Assembly: GCA_963557065.1 (NCBI GenBank)
Contig: CAUWCT010000051.1
Coordinates: forward strand, 1-40,568
From: UMGS1370 sp963557065
GTDB lineage: Bacteria > Bacillota > Clostridia > Lachnospirales > Lachnospiraceae
DNA length: 40,568 bases
Direction of reading: 5' to 3'
Below are positions 1 to 8,531 of this stretch, one piece after another. How positions within the stretch are numbered: the stretch's first letter is position 1; every line of letters begins with the position of its first letter. Made by a program: the position numbers and the translations under genes. The notes beneath the pieces were generated by a model. It saw only the letters and a program-made list of their open reading frames with translations, was not told the origin of the DNA and made no database searches.

Positions 1-48
1 CTTTTTGGAATCTAACCATATGGATATAAAATTAACTAAATGACATTG
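1..48. mobile_element. Probable end of an insertion sequence (terminal inverted repeat at 27-48)
   Basis: Positions 27-48 are the exact reverse complement of 40514-40535 (22 of 22 bases; read outward, both begin CAATGTCATTTAGTTAAT). Outside the 22 bp the two ends differ, as left and right ends of one element sharing only a terminal inverted repeat would. No transposase gene is visible because the window ends here. I infer that an insertion sequence lies to the left, possibly IS4-like by recollection of similar ends, but the family is unproven. Confidence 0.5.
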
Positions 49-159
49 GTTCAGCGGGCAGATGAGAATAAAAACTCTCAACATTGTTGAGAGAAATGAA
101 GCAGGAATTTACTGTATCAAAGCAGATATACAGCGGCAGCAGGAGGTATTGGGATTATA
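49..159. other. Short non-coding stretch with a 9-bp hairpin
   Basis: No convincing gene is seen here. A hairpin lies at 75-93 (CTCTCAACA, one base, TGTTGAGAG). It is not followed by a T-tract, so it is not a typical terminator. The stretch lies between the probable insertion-sequence end and an integrase-like remnant and may be debris of an older mobile element. Confidence 0.4.
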
Positions 160-222
160 ATGAACATCTATGCAGACGCTACGGAAGATATGAAGGTCCG
201 GGAAATTGAAAAATATTTCTAT
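160..222 (+). pseudogene. Possible remnant of a tyrosine recombinase C-terminus
   Basis: The reading frame that runs into the ATPase gene begins with MNIYADATEDMKVREIEKYF. This resembles the extreme C-terminal segment of phage or ICE-type tyrosine integrases, which typically read TTMNIYA-A-T, just after the catalytic tyrosine region. The residues before it do not match the expected GH-(S/D)I-TT motif, and the rest of the integrase is absent. If the reading is right, this is a scar of an excised or decayed element. It is a short match and could be chance. Confidence 0.35.
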
Positions 223-336
223 ACAAAGCCCGAAAAAATGGATATAATGAAAGTGACAATGGGATCGTCTATTAGAATGGAAGAGGTGGTACGTAACGCC
301 ATCTCTGGCAGGAGTCGTTTTTACAAGGGGGATTTG

Positions 337-1065
337 ATGAATCATCAATTCATTCAGGGGTTAAAAATAGATTGGGATAAAATTGATAAAAACAGCTATT
401 TGAGGACAATCCATGCAATTAGTGGAATCGAAGAAATAAAATTTGACAGGCCGGTCACTTTTTTTGTCGGTGAAAATGGGAGCGGAAAATCTACTTTGCT
501 GGAGGCAATAGCTGTTGCATACGGATTTAATGCGGAGGGCGGTACAAAGAATTACCGTTTTTCTACATACGATTCACATTCAAAATTGTGCGAAGCAATA
601 CGGATTCTGAAGGGATACCGAAAAGCGGACTGGGGATATTTTTTACGTGCAGAAAGTTTTTATAATGTAGCTACGCAGGAAGAAGCGTATTCAGATCTGG
701 AACATCCATCAGAAAAATATCACGAAAAATCACATGGAGAGAGTTTTTTGGCAGTGGCACAGAGCCAGTTAAAGCCAAATGGAGTATATATTTTAGACGA
801 GCCGGAAGCTGCCCTGTCTCCTCAGCGGCAGCTTGCACTTTTATTAGAGATTTATGAGTGTGTGAAAAAGGGATCACAATTTCTTATTGCAACACATTCT
901 CCCATATTGCTGGGGATTCCGGAGGCAAAAATATTGACATTTGATAATGGACGGATACATGCCTGTGAGTATGAAGAGACAGAAAGTTATCAGGTAATGG
1001 AAATGTTTATCAACAATAAAAAGCAGGTATTGGACCGGCTGTTAGGGATTGGGGAAGAATTATGA
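337..1065 (+). CDS. AAA/ABC-type ATPase (YbbL-like, unknown partner)
   Basis: A 242-aa soluble ATPase. The Walker A motif is GENGSGKS (residues 45-52), a SHGES segment stands at the ABC-signature position, and the Walker B is YILDEPEAALSP, followed by an ATHSP switch histidine. This order matches stand-alone AAA_21/AAA_23 ATPases of bacteria, whose partners are often unknown. I start at ATG 337 because AAGGGGG lies about six bases upstream. The open frame continues upstream to 160, but that part looks like integrase debris rather than ATPase. No partner gene is visible; the next gene starts 79 bp later. Function is not known. The position beside mobile-element remains fits a cargo or hitchhiker gene. 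Confidence 0.8.
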   Translation: MNHQFIQGLKIDWDKIDKNSYLRTIHAISGIEEIKFDRPVTFFVGENGSGKSTLLEAIAVAYGFNAEGGTKNYRFSTYDSHSKLCEAIRILKGYRKADWGYFLRAESFYNVATQEEAYSDLEHPSEKYHEKSHGESFLAVAQSQLKPNGVYILDEPEAALSPQRQLALLLEIYECVKKGSQFLIATHSPILLGIPEAKILTFDNGRIHACEYEETESYQVMEMFINNKKQVLDRLLGIGEEL

Positions 1066-1144
1066 TTTTTCATAGAAACAGGCAGAGGAACTTAGGCAGA
1101 TTCTTCTGATCATCTGAAAAGAAAAAGGGACGAAAGGGATTAGT

Positions 1145-2158
1145 ATGTTAAAAGATGATATGATCATGAAAACCGGCATTATCCATATTTTAGATTCTTC
1201 TATGGGGATGCCGGTGCTTTCTGACAGTGAAATGGATATGGGAACCGATTTATCTGATTTTTTGAAAGGCCATATTGAGAAATTTACAGAAAGTGATGAG
1301 GTAAAATTCTGTCAGTTTTCGGAAACTTCTGAGGTTATGGATTTGATTCGAGACTGTACGCCGGATAATTTTTCCCAGACCAGCAGACAGTTGGCAAATC
1401 GGCTGTTTGAAATTATGAATTCCAATATTGACATTCCGGCAGGAGATTTGGCAGTAGTGGTATTTGGCTGTGAGGGAAAGGATTATCTGGGGATTTTGAA
1501 GCTGAATTACCGGACCTCTTATACTCATCTGACAAAGGCAAAAGAAGACGGCGGCAATGACAATGATATTATTTTGCAGCGGGCCTTATTGCCGGCCCAG
1601 GGGCAGAAACTTTCCGAGGCATGCGTAGTGGATTTGTCTGACGGTTCGATTTGTCTGATTGAAAAAAAGTATGAAATTAATGGAGAAAAGAGACTGTATT
1701 TTTCTGAGATGTTTTTAGAATGCCATGCTCCGTTGTCTCAGAAAAGCCGGATGGAGATTGTTGCCAGGGCAGTGGAACAGGTAAACAAAAAGTATTATGG
1801 AGATGACGATGCAGAGCGCAAAATGGAAGTAAAAAACGTCATTTACAGGGAACTGGAAGAAAATGGAACTTTGCGGGTAGAAGCAGTAAAGGAAAAAGTA
1901 TTTCCGGACAGTCCCCAAATGCAGGAAGAACTGACAGAAAAGCTGGATAAATACAATCTGGCAGATGCAGTTGTGGAGCCAAGGGCAGAAAAGACCATTA
2001 AAAAATTTCAAAAACAGCATTTAACAACAGATACAGGAATCGAGATTACCATTCCAATGGAAGAGTACGGCAACCCGGATCGGGTTGAATTTATTACCAA
2101 TCCAGACGGGACAATCTCTGTTTTAATTAAAAATATTGGCCATTTATCTTCCAAGTAA
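1145..2158 (+). CDS. Nucleoid-associated protein, NA37/YejK (NdpA) family
   Basis: A 337-aa protein of the 37-kDa nucleoid-associated family, to which E. coli YejK belongs; members bind DNA or the nucleoid, with poorly known roles. The N-terminus (ILDSSMGMPVLSDSEMD) and the following ESDEVKFCQF region match clostridial members, and the length is usual for the family. The start at ATG 1145 has AAAGGGA upstream. The gene lies alone between the ATPase and the gltX promoter, so it is probably not part of the gltX operon. No terminator is clear before 2170. Confidence 0.8.
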   Translation: MLKDDMIMKTGIIHILDSSMGMPVLSDSEMDMGTDLSDFLKGHIEKFTESDEVKFCQFSETSEVMDLIRDCTPDNFSQTSRQLANRLFEIMNSNIDIPAGDLAVVVFGCEGKDYLGILKLNYRTSYTHLTKAKEDGGNDNDIILQRALLPAQGQKLSEACVVDLSDGSICLIEKKYEINGEKRLYFSEMFLECHAPLSQKSRMEIVARAVEQVNKKYYGDDDAERKMEVKNVIYRELEENGTLRVEAVKEKVFPDSPQMQEELTEKLDKYNLADAVVEPRAEKTIKKFQKQHLTTDTGIEITIPMEEYGNPDRVEFITNPDGTISVLIKNIGHLSSK

Positions 2159-2169
2159 GAGAGTAGGGA

Positions 2170-2198
2170 TTGTCTTTTCGCTCTGCCCGCGCTATAAT
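2170..2198 (+). promoter_or_regulatory. Sigma-A promoter of the gltX operon
   Basis: TTGTCT (2170-2175) and TATAAT (2193-2198) are separated by 17 bp. Transcription would start near 2205, giving a leader of about 43 nt, which is too short for a T-box. The promoter lies inside the longest possible gltX open frame and so supports the downstream ATG at 2248 as the start. Confidence 0.8.
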
Positions 2199-2247
2199 AG
2201 GCAGGAAAAAGACTGATAGTCATATGACAGGCAAATGGAGGAACCCC

Positions 2248-3702
2248 ATGAGTAAAAAAGTAAGAACCAGATACGCACCCAGTCCCACAGGCCGGATGCA
2301 TGTAGGAAATTTGAGAACTGCATTATACGCATACCTGATTGCAAAGCATGAGGGAGGCGATTTTCTTCTTAGAATCGAGGATACCGATCAGGAGCGGTAT
2401 GTAGACGGGGCAGTGGAAATTATTTACCGCACTCTGGAAAAAACAGGTCTGATCCATGATGAAGGGCCGGACAAGGACGGCGGGGTAGGCCCGTATGTTC
2501 AGAGTGAGCGCCAGGCATCCGGAATTTATCTGGAGTATGCTAAAAAGCTGATTGAAAAAGGAGAGGCATATTATTGCTTCTGCACCCAGGAGCGTCTTAA
2601 CTCTTTAAAAAAGAATGTCAACGGCGAAGAGATTATGGCCTATGACAAGCACTGTCTTCATCTTTCCAGAGAAGAGATCGAAGAAAAACTGGCTGCAGGC
2701 GTGCCTTATGTGATCCGTCAGAACAATCCGACAGAAGGAACCACCACCTTCCATGATGAGATTTATGGGGATATTACCGTCAATAATGACGAACTGGATG
2801 ACATGATACTGATTAAATCTGACGGTTATCCAACCTATAATTTTGCAAACGTAGTGGATGACCATCTGATGGGCATTACCCATGTAGTCCGGGGAAATGA
2901 ATATTTATCCTCATCTCCCAAGTACAACCGTCTTTACGACGCATTTGGCTGGGAAGTACCGGTTTATGTGCACTGTCCTTTGATTACCAATGAGGAGCAT
3001 AAGAAACTGAGCAAGAGAAGCGGCCATTCTTCCTATGAAGATTTAATCGATCAGGGATTTATCTCAGAAGCAGTGGTCAACTATGTGGCTCTTCTTGGCT
3101 GGTCTCCGGAAGATAACCGGGAGATTTTCTCTTTAGATGAGATGATAAAAGAGTTTGATTATCGGAGAATGAGCAAATCTCCTGCAGTGTTTGATATGAC
3201 AAAGCTTCGCTGGATGAACGGCGAATACATGAAATCAATGGAATTTGACAAATTTTATGAGATGGCAGAGCCATATTTAAAAGAGGTCATCAAAAAGGAT
3301 CTGGACTTAAAGAAGATTGCCGCAATGGTAAAGACCAGAATCGAGGTATTCCCGGACATTAAAGAACACATTGATTTCTTTGAGGAACTTCCGGAATACG
3401 ATCCGGCAATGTACGCCCATAAGAAAATGAAGACTACCAAAGAAAACTCTCTTGAGACTCTGCGTGAAATTCTTCCGATTTTAGAGACGCAGGAGGATTT
3501 CAGTAATGACGCTCTTTACGAAAAACTGTCCCAGTATGTCAGTGAAAAGGGCGTAAAGACCGGATTTGTTATGTGGCCAATCCGCACTGCAGTGTCCGGC
3601 AAACAGATGACCCCGGCAGGCGCTACTGAGATTATGGAAGTGCTGGGCAAGGAAGAATCTTTAAAGAGAATCCGCAGGGGAATTGAACTTTTGGAGAAGT
3701 AA
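2248..3702 (+). CDS. gltX: Glutamyl-tRNA synthetase
   Basis: A class I aminoacyl-tRNA synthetase that charges tRNA-Glu, and in many Firmicutes also tRNA-Gln for later amidation. It is 484 aa, normal for the family. The HIGH-type signature is APSPTGRMHVGN (residues 10-21) and the KMSKS-type loop is KKLSKRS (252-258). The start is ATG 2248 with GGAGG at 2237-2241; the longer frame from 2170 overlaps the promoter. The next gene begins one base after the stop, so gltX is the first gene of an operon with a helicase, cobO and two methyltransferases. Confidence 0.97.
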   Translation: MSKKVRTRYAPSPTGRMHVGNLRTALYAYLIAKHEGGDFLLRIEDTDQERYVDGAVEIIYRTLEKTGLIHDEGPDKDGGVGPYVQSERQASGIYLEYAKKLIEKGEAYYCFCTQERLNSLKKNVNGEEIMAYDKHCLHLSREEIEEKLAAGVPYVIRQNNPTEGTTTFHDEIYGDITVNNDELDDMILIKSDGYPTYNFANVVDDHLMGITHVVRGNEYLSSSPKYNRLYDAFGWEVPVYVHCPLITNEEHKKLSKRSGHSSYEDLIDQGFISEAVVNYVALLGWSPEDNREIFSLDEMIKEFDYRRMSKSPAVFDMTKLRWMNGEYMKSMEFDKFYEMAEPYLKEVIKKDLDLKKIAAMVKTRIEVFPDIKEHIDFFEELPEYDPAMYAHKKMKTTKENSLETLREILPILETQEDFSNDALYEKLSQYVSEKGVKTGFVMWPIRTAVSGKQMTPAGATEIMEVLGKEESLKRIRRGIELLEK

Positions 3703-3703
3703 T

Positions 3704-5560
3704 ATGGCATTTAACGAAGCGCAGAAGCAGGCGATTCTGCACAAAGAGGGACCGATGCTGGTACTGGCAGGCCCAGGTTCTGGGAAAACCACTGTTATTA
3801 CCAACCGAATCCGTTACCTGACCCGTTATGGGGGCGTCAATCCCTCGTCTGTGCTGGTGATTACCTTTACCAGAGCAGCCGCCAGGGAGATGGAAGAGCG
3901 CTACAATAAAATGTCCGAACAAGAAGAAACCATGGGAAGTGGAAGGGTCAGCTTTGGCACCTTCCACTCCGTCTTTTTTCGGATACTGAAGCTGGCTTAT
4001 GGGTTTACCGCGGCCAATATTGTACGGGAGGATCAGAAAATAACATGTATTCGGGAATCTATGGAAAAACTGGATTTGGACGTAGAAGATGAAACCGAAT
4101 TTGTTTCCTCCATTCTTTCGGAGATCAGTACAGTAAAAGGGGAAATGCTGAACCTGGAGCATTATTATTCCAAAAATTGCGGAGAAGACAATTTCAGGGC
4201 GCTGTATCAGAGTTATGAGCAATTTCTTAAAAAATATGCCCTGGTGGATTTTGATGATATGCTTACCATGTGCTACGAATTATTCCGGCAGAGACCGGAT
4301 ATTTTATCAGCCTGGCAGAAAAAGTATCAATATCTGTTGATTGATGAATTTCAGGATATTAATCGGCTCCAGTATGAGATTATTAAAATGATGGCTCTGC
4401 CGGAAAACAATCTGTTTATTGTAGGGGACGACGACCAGTCCATTTACCGGTTTCGGGGATCGAAACCGGAGATTATGCTGGGGTTTGAAAAGGATTATCC
4501 CCAGGCAAAAAAGACGCTTCTTGGCATGAATTACCGATCTTCCAAAGAGATTGTGGAGGCGGCAGGCCGTTTGATTCGCCACAATGAGAAGCGGTTTCCC
4601 AAAAAGCTTCTGGCAGTCAGAGACCAGGGAAAACCGGTGATTACCAGGGTATTTGAGGATGCCAGGCAGGAAGTTATTTCCATTGCAGAGGAAATACGGG
4701 ATTACCACAGATCCGGCCTGTGCTATGGCGATATAGCAGTTTTGTTTCGCACCAACGTGGGAGCCAGGCTTTTGGTAGAAAAATTTATGGAGTACAATAT
4801 TCCCTTTCGGATGAAAGATTTGCTGCCCAATATTTATGAGCACTGGGTGGCAAGGGACATTCTCTCCTATATGGATCTTGCAAATGGCAACAGGGACAGA
4901 GGATTGTTTTTAAGAATCATCAACCGGCCGAAACGTTACATCAGCAGAGATGCCTTTGATGCTCCCCAGGTAGAGCTAGAAAAAATCAAATCCTTTTATC
5001 AGGATAAAAACTGGATGTTAGACAGGCTGGACCAGTTGGAATACGATCTGGCAATGCTAAAAGGAATGGCTCCTGTGGCAGCAGTCAACTATATCCGCAA
5101 GGCGGTTGGGTATGATGAGTATTTGAGAGAATATGCCCAGGCAAGACGGCTGAAGGCAGAGGAATTAATGGAAATGGCAGATCAGATTGCAGAAAGCGCA
5201 TCCGGCTATAAAACAGTGGACGGATGGAAACGCCATATAGAAGAATACAAAGAAGAACTGGCAAAAAAGGCTCAGGAAGCGAGAGAACCATCATCTGCGG
5301 ACAGAGAGAGCGTTACAATTATGACGATGCATGGCGCAAAGGGGCTGGAGTTTCCGGTTGTCTATATTCCAGATGCCAATGAGGGAGTAACACCCCACAA
5401 CAAGGCGGCTCTGGATGCAGATATGGAAGAAGAACGGCGCATGTTTTACGTAGCCATGACCAGGGCAAAAGACCGCCTGCACGTGTACTATACCAAGGAG
5501 CGGTATCACAAAAAACAGGAAGTCTCCAGGTTTGTGCTGGAGTATTTAGGAAGGTGTTAG
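3704..5560 (+). CDS. UvrD/PcrA-type ATP-dependent DNA helicase (short form)
   Basis: A superfamily 1A 3'-5' helicase of 618 aa, shorter than typical PcrA or UvrD (about 720-750 aa). All motifs are present: Walker A AGPGSGKT (22-29), Walker B LLIDEFQDINRLQ, GDDDQSIYRFRG, NYRSSKEIV, TMHGAKGLEFPVVYIP and the C-terminal EERRMFYVAMTRAKDRL. The length difference falls in the C-terminal region, where the protein ends soon after motif VI and lacks a PcrA-like tail. It probably serves in DNA repair. The start is ATG 3704, with GGAG eight bases upstream and one base after the gltX stop, so translation is likely coupled. Confidence 0.92.
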   Translation: MAFNEAQKQAILHKEGPMLVLAGPGSGKTTVITNRIRYLTRYGGVNPSSVLVITFTRAAAREMEERYNKMSEQEETMGSGRVSFGTFHSVFFRILKLAYGFTAANIVREDQKITCIRESMEKLDLDVEDETEFVSSILSEISTVKGEMLNLEHYYSKNCGEDNFRALYQSYEQFLKKYALVDFDDMLTMCYELFRQRPDILSAWQKKYQYLLIDEFQDINRLQYEIIKMMALPENNLFIVGDDDQSIYRFRGSKPEIMLGFEKDYPQAKKTLLGMNYRSSKEIVEAAGRLIRHNEKRFPKKLLAVRDQGKPVITRVFEDARQEVISIAEEIRDYHRSGLCYGDIAVLFRTNVGARLLVEKFMEYNIPFRMKDLLPNIYEHWVARDILSYMDLANGNRDRGLFLRIINRPKRYISRDAFDAPQVELEKIKSFYQDKNWMLDRLDQLEYDLAMLKGMAPVAAVNYIRKAVGYDEYLREYAQARRLKAEELMEMADQIAESASGYKTVDGWKRHIEEYKEELAKKAQEAREPSSADRESVTIMTMHGAKGLEFPVVYIPDANEGVTPHNKAALDADMEEERRMFYVAMTRAKDRLHVYYTKERYHKKQEVSRFVLEYLGRC

Positions 5561-5564
5561 ATTT

Positions 5565-6128
5565 ATGGTTCATATTTATTGTGGAGACGGAAAGGGAAAG
5601 ACTACTGCAGCGCTGGGACTGGCAGTGCGGGCAGCAGGGAGAGGGAAAACAGTGTTGATTGCCCGTTTTTTAAAGACGGATGACTCCGGAGAAGTACCAG
5701 TGCTTTCAGGGATTCCGGGGATTTGCGTGATTCCATGCAAAAAAACATTCGGCTTTTATTTTCGTATGGATGATCGGCAGAAAAAAGAGGCGGCAGAGTA
5801 TTACAGCCAGTTATTTGAGCAGACTGCTGCTCAGGCAGACCAGTTTGATCTGGTAATTTTAGATGAAATTATGGCAGCCTGCAATTATAATCTGGTGGCT
5901 GAAGACGCAGTAATCCAGTGGCTGGAGGGCCAGAAAAGAGCAGAGAAGCAGGAAAACGGCGAAGAAGGCAGGACAGAGGGGAAGATAAAAGGCGCTCCGG
6001 AAATTGTGCTGACCGGACGAAACCCTTCGGCTGGAATTCAGAAATTTGCCGACTATATAACAGAGATGAAAATGATTCGCCACCCCTATGAAAAAGGCGT
6101 AGAAGCCAGAGCGGGAATCGAGTATTAA
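5565..6128 (+). CDS. cobO: Cob(I)yrinic acid a,c-diamide adenosyltransferase (CobO/BtuR family)
   Basis: This enzyme transfers the adenosyl group of ATP to the cobalt of corrinoids. The P-loop GDGKGKTT (residues 7-14), the AVRAAGRGKTVLIARFLK segment, the VILDEI Walker-B-like strand and the VLTGRNPS motif are typical. The 187-aa length is normal, with a charged, low-complexity insert (about 123-145) before the VLTGRNPS motif. It starts four bases after the helicase stop and ends two bases before the next gene. The only other cobalamin gene in the window is cbiG at the far right, so cobO is separate from the main pathway cluster. No cobalamin riboswitch fits in the 4-bp gap. Confidence 0.92.
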   Translation: MVHIYCGDGKGKTTAALGLAVRAAGRGKTVLIARFLKTDDSGEVPVLSGIPGICVIPCKKTFGFYFRMDDRQKKEAAEYYSQLFEQTAAQADQFDLVILDEIMAACNYNLVAEDAVIQWLEGQKRAEKQENGEEGRTEGKIKGAPEIVLTGRNPSAGIQKFADYITEMKMIRHPYEKGVEARAGIEY

Positions 6129-6130
6129 AC

Positions 6131-8035
6131 ATGGACAAAAAGAGAGGAAGCCAAACAGTGGAACCAATAAAAGAATCTGTAAAGGCCAGAGGACATACGC
6201 CCCAGTATCGGATGCACAAGTATTTTGCGCGTCGGCCATACAATGTTTTCAGCAATTTGATTCAGCATTATACCAGCAAAGGAGACATTGTCCTGGATTG
6301 TTTCTGCGGCGGCGGCGTTACGATTTTTGAGAGCCTGGCCCTTGATCGAAAAGCGGTAGGGGTTGATATTAATCCTCTGGCAGCGTTTATTACTGAAATG
6401 CAGATTCAGCAGGCAGATACGAAGAAATTAAAGAAGTATTTTGACCAGTTTTTAGAAGAATGCTGCCGGGAATACGGGAATCTGTATTCCTATTTTGTCC
6501 ATGACATAGAGGTGGAGCAGATCTGGATGGAGTGGACCTATGAAGTAAAATGCCCGGAATGCGGCGAAATCATCTGGCTTACAGAAGAACATAAAATCAG
6601 TAATGGGAAATATCAGTGCCCCAATTCGGACTGTGCCAGCAATCGTCAGCAAAAACCTGGCGTAGTAAGGACAAAGTGTATTCCAAAGGGAAGCATTCCC
6701 TTGAGGATGAAATATAAGGATGCAGATGGGAAGACAGACATCTGCGAATTTGATGAGAGTGAACGGCAGAAGCTGACAAGCGAACAGGAGCGCTTTCAAA
6801 TTCCGGCAGGCGTCAAACAGGCAGATGCTCCAATTCCCCATGATTGGGACAGGTGGTATGAAGATTGTCTTTTTCAGAAGGGTGTATTAAAATTTTCCCA
6901 TCTGTTCAGCAGGCGTAATTATTTTATTAATACCATGATATTTAACAAAATATTGTCCCTGGAACCGTCCAAGGAACGGGATCTTTTGTATTTTGCCTTT
7001 AGCTCTTCTCTCCGATATACCAACAACATGTCCCGGGTGACAGAAAACTGGGAGAACGGGAATCCGACCTGTATGGATAAACATGCGTACTGGCTTCCCA
7101 ATGCCTATGTAGAGTGTAATGTACTGGACAAACTAAAAGACAGAATGGCGGCTGTTTTAAAAGGTCTGGAATACACAGCGTCAGCAATCGCAAAACCGAA
7201 GAAAAAGACGGATTCGTTTGAAGCCCTTTGCACAGACGGCGATTATATGGTTCTGACGCAAAGTTCAGCCAGACTTCCTCTGCCGGATGAAAGCGTTTCT
7301 GCAGTTATTACGGATCCGCCCTATGGAAGCAATGTTCAATACGGAGAACTGTCTTCCTTCTGGAATATCTGGTACAAAGAATATAATGGATTGGATTCCT
7401 ATATTTATAAGGAAGAGGAAGCGGTATCCAACCGGAAAGCCTGTTATCCGGGTTCTAAAGATGTAAAAACTTACGGCTGTATGCTTCAGAAAGTATTTGC
7501 AGAGGCAAATAGGGTGCTGCGTCCGGACGGATATCTGGTATTTACATTTAACAATAAAGATATTAATGTGTGGGTTCAGATGTTAAAGGCAGTGGTAAAA
7601 GCCGGTTTTTATTTGCCAAAAGGCGGGGTGATTTATCAGGACTTTGTTCAGGAATACAAAAACACATCCCATCTGAAATATTCAGGAAATATCCATGGAG
7701 ACTTTATATATTCCTTTAAAAAAGGGGAACTGCCGAACATGGATGCGCCGGCCGGAAATTTTTCCGGAGCAATAAAAAAGGCTGTCAATCAATGTCTGAA
7801 AACCATGTATGCGGCAGATAGAGAGTACACAACAACAGAACTGTATGAGAACATATACGCAGGTCTGATCCATGTTATGATGGAATTTATCTGTAGGAAT
7901 GAGGAAGGACAGGTAGAATCCATAGAGGAATTGTCCAAAACATTTATTGACAATGTACTGAATCAAAATCTTGAACTGCAAAACGGCAGATGGAGAAAAA
8001 AGGAGGAAGCAGATTTTGTTGACGGATGCCATTGA
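6131..8035 (+). CDS. DNA methyltransferase 1 with zinc-ribbon insert (probable N6-adenine)
   Basis: A 634-aa DNA methyltransferase. The S-adenosylmethionine-binding motif I is DCFCGGG (residues 56-62), followed by GVDINPLAAF, and the catalytic motif IV is DPPYGSN (395-401). The order is motif I, a long insert, then DPPY. The insert holds a zinc-ribbon-like set of four cysteines (C141, C144, C163, C168) and probably the target-recognition part. The N-terminal KARGHTPQYRMHKYFARRPYNVF is a hallmark of large adenine-methylase families such as COG1743-like enzymes. It starts two bases after cobO and overlaps the second methyltransferase by 20 bp, so the pair is probably translated together from the gltX transcript. 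With the convergent nuclease-helicase it forms a probable restriction-modification locus. The base it modifies is inferred from DPPY only. Confidence 0.88.
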   Translation: MDKKRGSQTVEPIKESVKARGHTPQYRMHKYFARRPYNVFSNLIQHYTSKGDIVLDCFCGGGVTIFESLALDRKAVGVDINPLAAFITEMQIQQADTKKLKKYFDQFLEECCREYGNLYSYFVHDIEVEQIWMEWTYEVKCPECGEIIWLTEEHKISNGKYQCPNSDCASNRQQKPGVVRTKCIPKGSIPLRMKYKDADGKTDICEFDESERQKLTSEQERFQIPAGVKQADAPIPHDWDRWYEDCLFQKGVLKFSHLFSRRNYFINTMIFNKILSLEPSKERDLLYFAFSSSLRYTNNMSRVTENWENGNPTCMDKHAYWLPNAYVECNVLDKLKDRMAAVLKGLEYTASAIAKPKKKTDSFEALCTDGDYMVLTQSSARLPLPDESVSAVITDPPYGSNVQYGELSSFWNIWYKEYNGLDSYIYKEEEAVSNRKACYPGSKDVKTYGCMLQKVFAEANRVLRPDGYLVFTFNNKDINVWVQMLKAVVKAGFYLPKGGVIYQDFVQEYKNTSHLKYSGNIHGDFIYSFKKGELPNMDAPAGNFSGAIKKAVNQCLKTMYAADREYTTTELYENIYAGLIHVMMEFICRNEEGQVESIEELSKTFIDNVLNQNLELQNGRWRKKEEADFVDGCH

Positions 8036-8531
8036 CGGATACGGTGTGTATTCAAATCGGAATCTGAAAGAATTTATTTACAGCCTGGAACAGCGGTTTC
8101 CTGTATGCGATGAAGTGGAATTTTTCAGCCAGTTGGTTAATTTTTCTAAAAACAAGGAAGTTCCTTATCATGGCTGGTTTCAATATAGAGAAGGATATTC
8201 TTACGCATTGGTCAAAGAATTACTGAAAAGAAGCGGAATAAAGGACAGTGAGTATGTGCTGGATCCATTTTGCGGCAGTGGTACAACCATTGTAGAGGCA
8301 GCGCGAAATGGATATTCCGGACTGGGGATGGACATTAATCCTATGTCTGCATTTCTTTCCCGCGTAAAATGCCAAAGTTATTCAGATGCAGAGGTTGACG
8401 CAATGTATGTTTTGCTTCAGGAACTGCCCAAAATAGCAAGAAGAGAGCAGATTTCTTATGAATACATAGAAAAATATCAAGAAGTAAAAAATTTTTTAAC
8501 GAGCACAACTTTACCCGTCTGCTGGCAGTGA
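8016..8531 (+). CDS. DNA methyltransferase 2, N-terminal part (frame interrupted)
   Basis: The first part of a second methyltransferase, 171 aa up to TGA 8529-8531. It carries motif I DPFCGSGTT and GLGMDINPMSAFLSR, the cofactor-binding half. I chose TTG 8016 because AGGAGG (8001-8006) lies nine bases upstream; the open frame reaches back to 7971 inside the previous gene. The last residues before the stop (after KNF) are out of family context, while the -1 frame continues as NEHNFTRLLAVRQAID without a stop into the next open frame. The frame change falls on T_TTT_TTA at 8492-8498. Joined, the protein would be about 456 aa. Confidence 0.75.
   Translation: MLTDAIDGYGVYSNRNLKEFIYSLEQRFPVCDEVEFFSQLVNFSKNKEVPYHGWFQYREGYSYALVKELLKRSGIKDSEYVLDPFCGSGTTIVEAARNGYSGLGMDINPMSAFLSRVKCQSYSDAEVDAMYVLLQELPKIARREQISYEYIEKYQEVKNFLTSTTLPVCWQ
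8492..8498 (+). other. Slippery heptamer T_TTT_TTA at the frame break of methyltransferase 2
   Basis: In the upstream reading frame the codons are AAT TTT TTA, so the heptamer T_TTT_TTA sits in the exact register of a -1 slippery site of the kind used by HIV-1. After a -1 slip the next codon is AAC (8498-8500), in frame with the downstream part. A modest stem can form 18 bases further on (GTCTGC 8517-8522 with GCAGGC 8533-8538, loop of 10). The A6T6 tract at 8486-8497 is also a natural hotspot for slipped-strand mutation or sequencing error. Confidence 0.6.

Noticed and set aside
2199..2247. T-box or other riboswitch before gltX
   Set aside because: The leader after the promoter is only about 43 nt, too short for a T-box.
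3632..4222. Long open frame on the minus strand (196 codons) across gltX and the helicase
   Set aside because: It lies antisense to two well-supported genes, has no ribosome binding site and no family-like sequence.
5561..5564. Cobalamin riboswitch before cobO
   Set aside because: Only four bases separate cobO from the previous gene, and none is seen before cbiG either.
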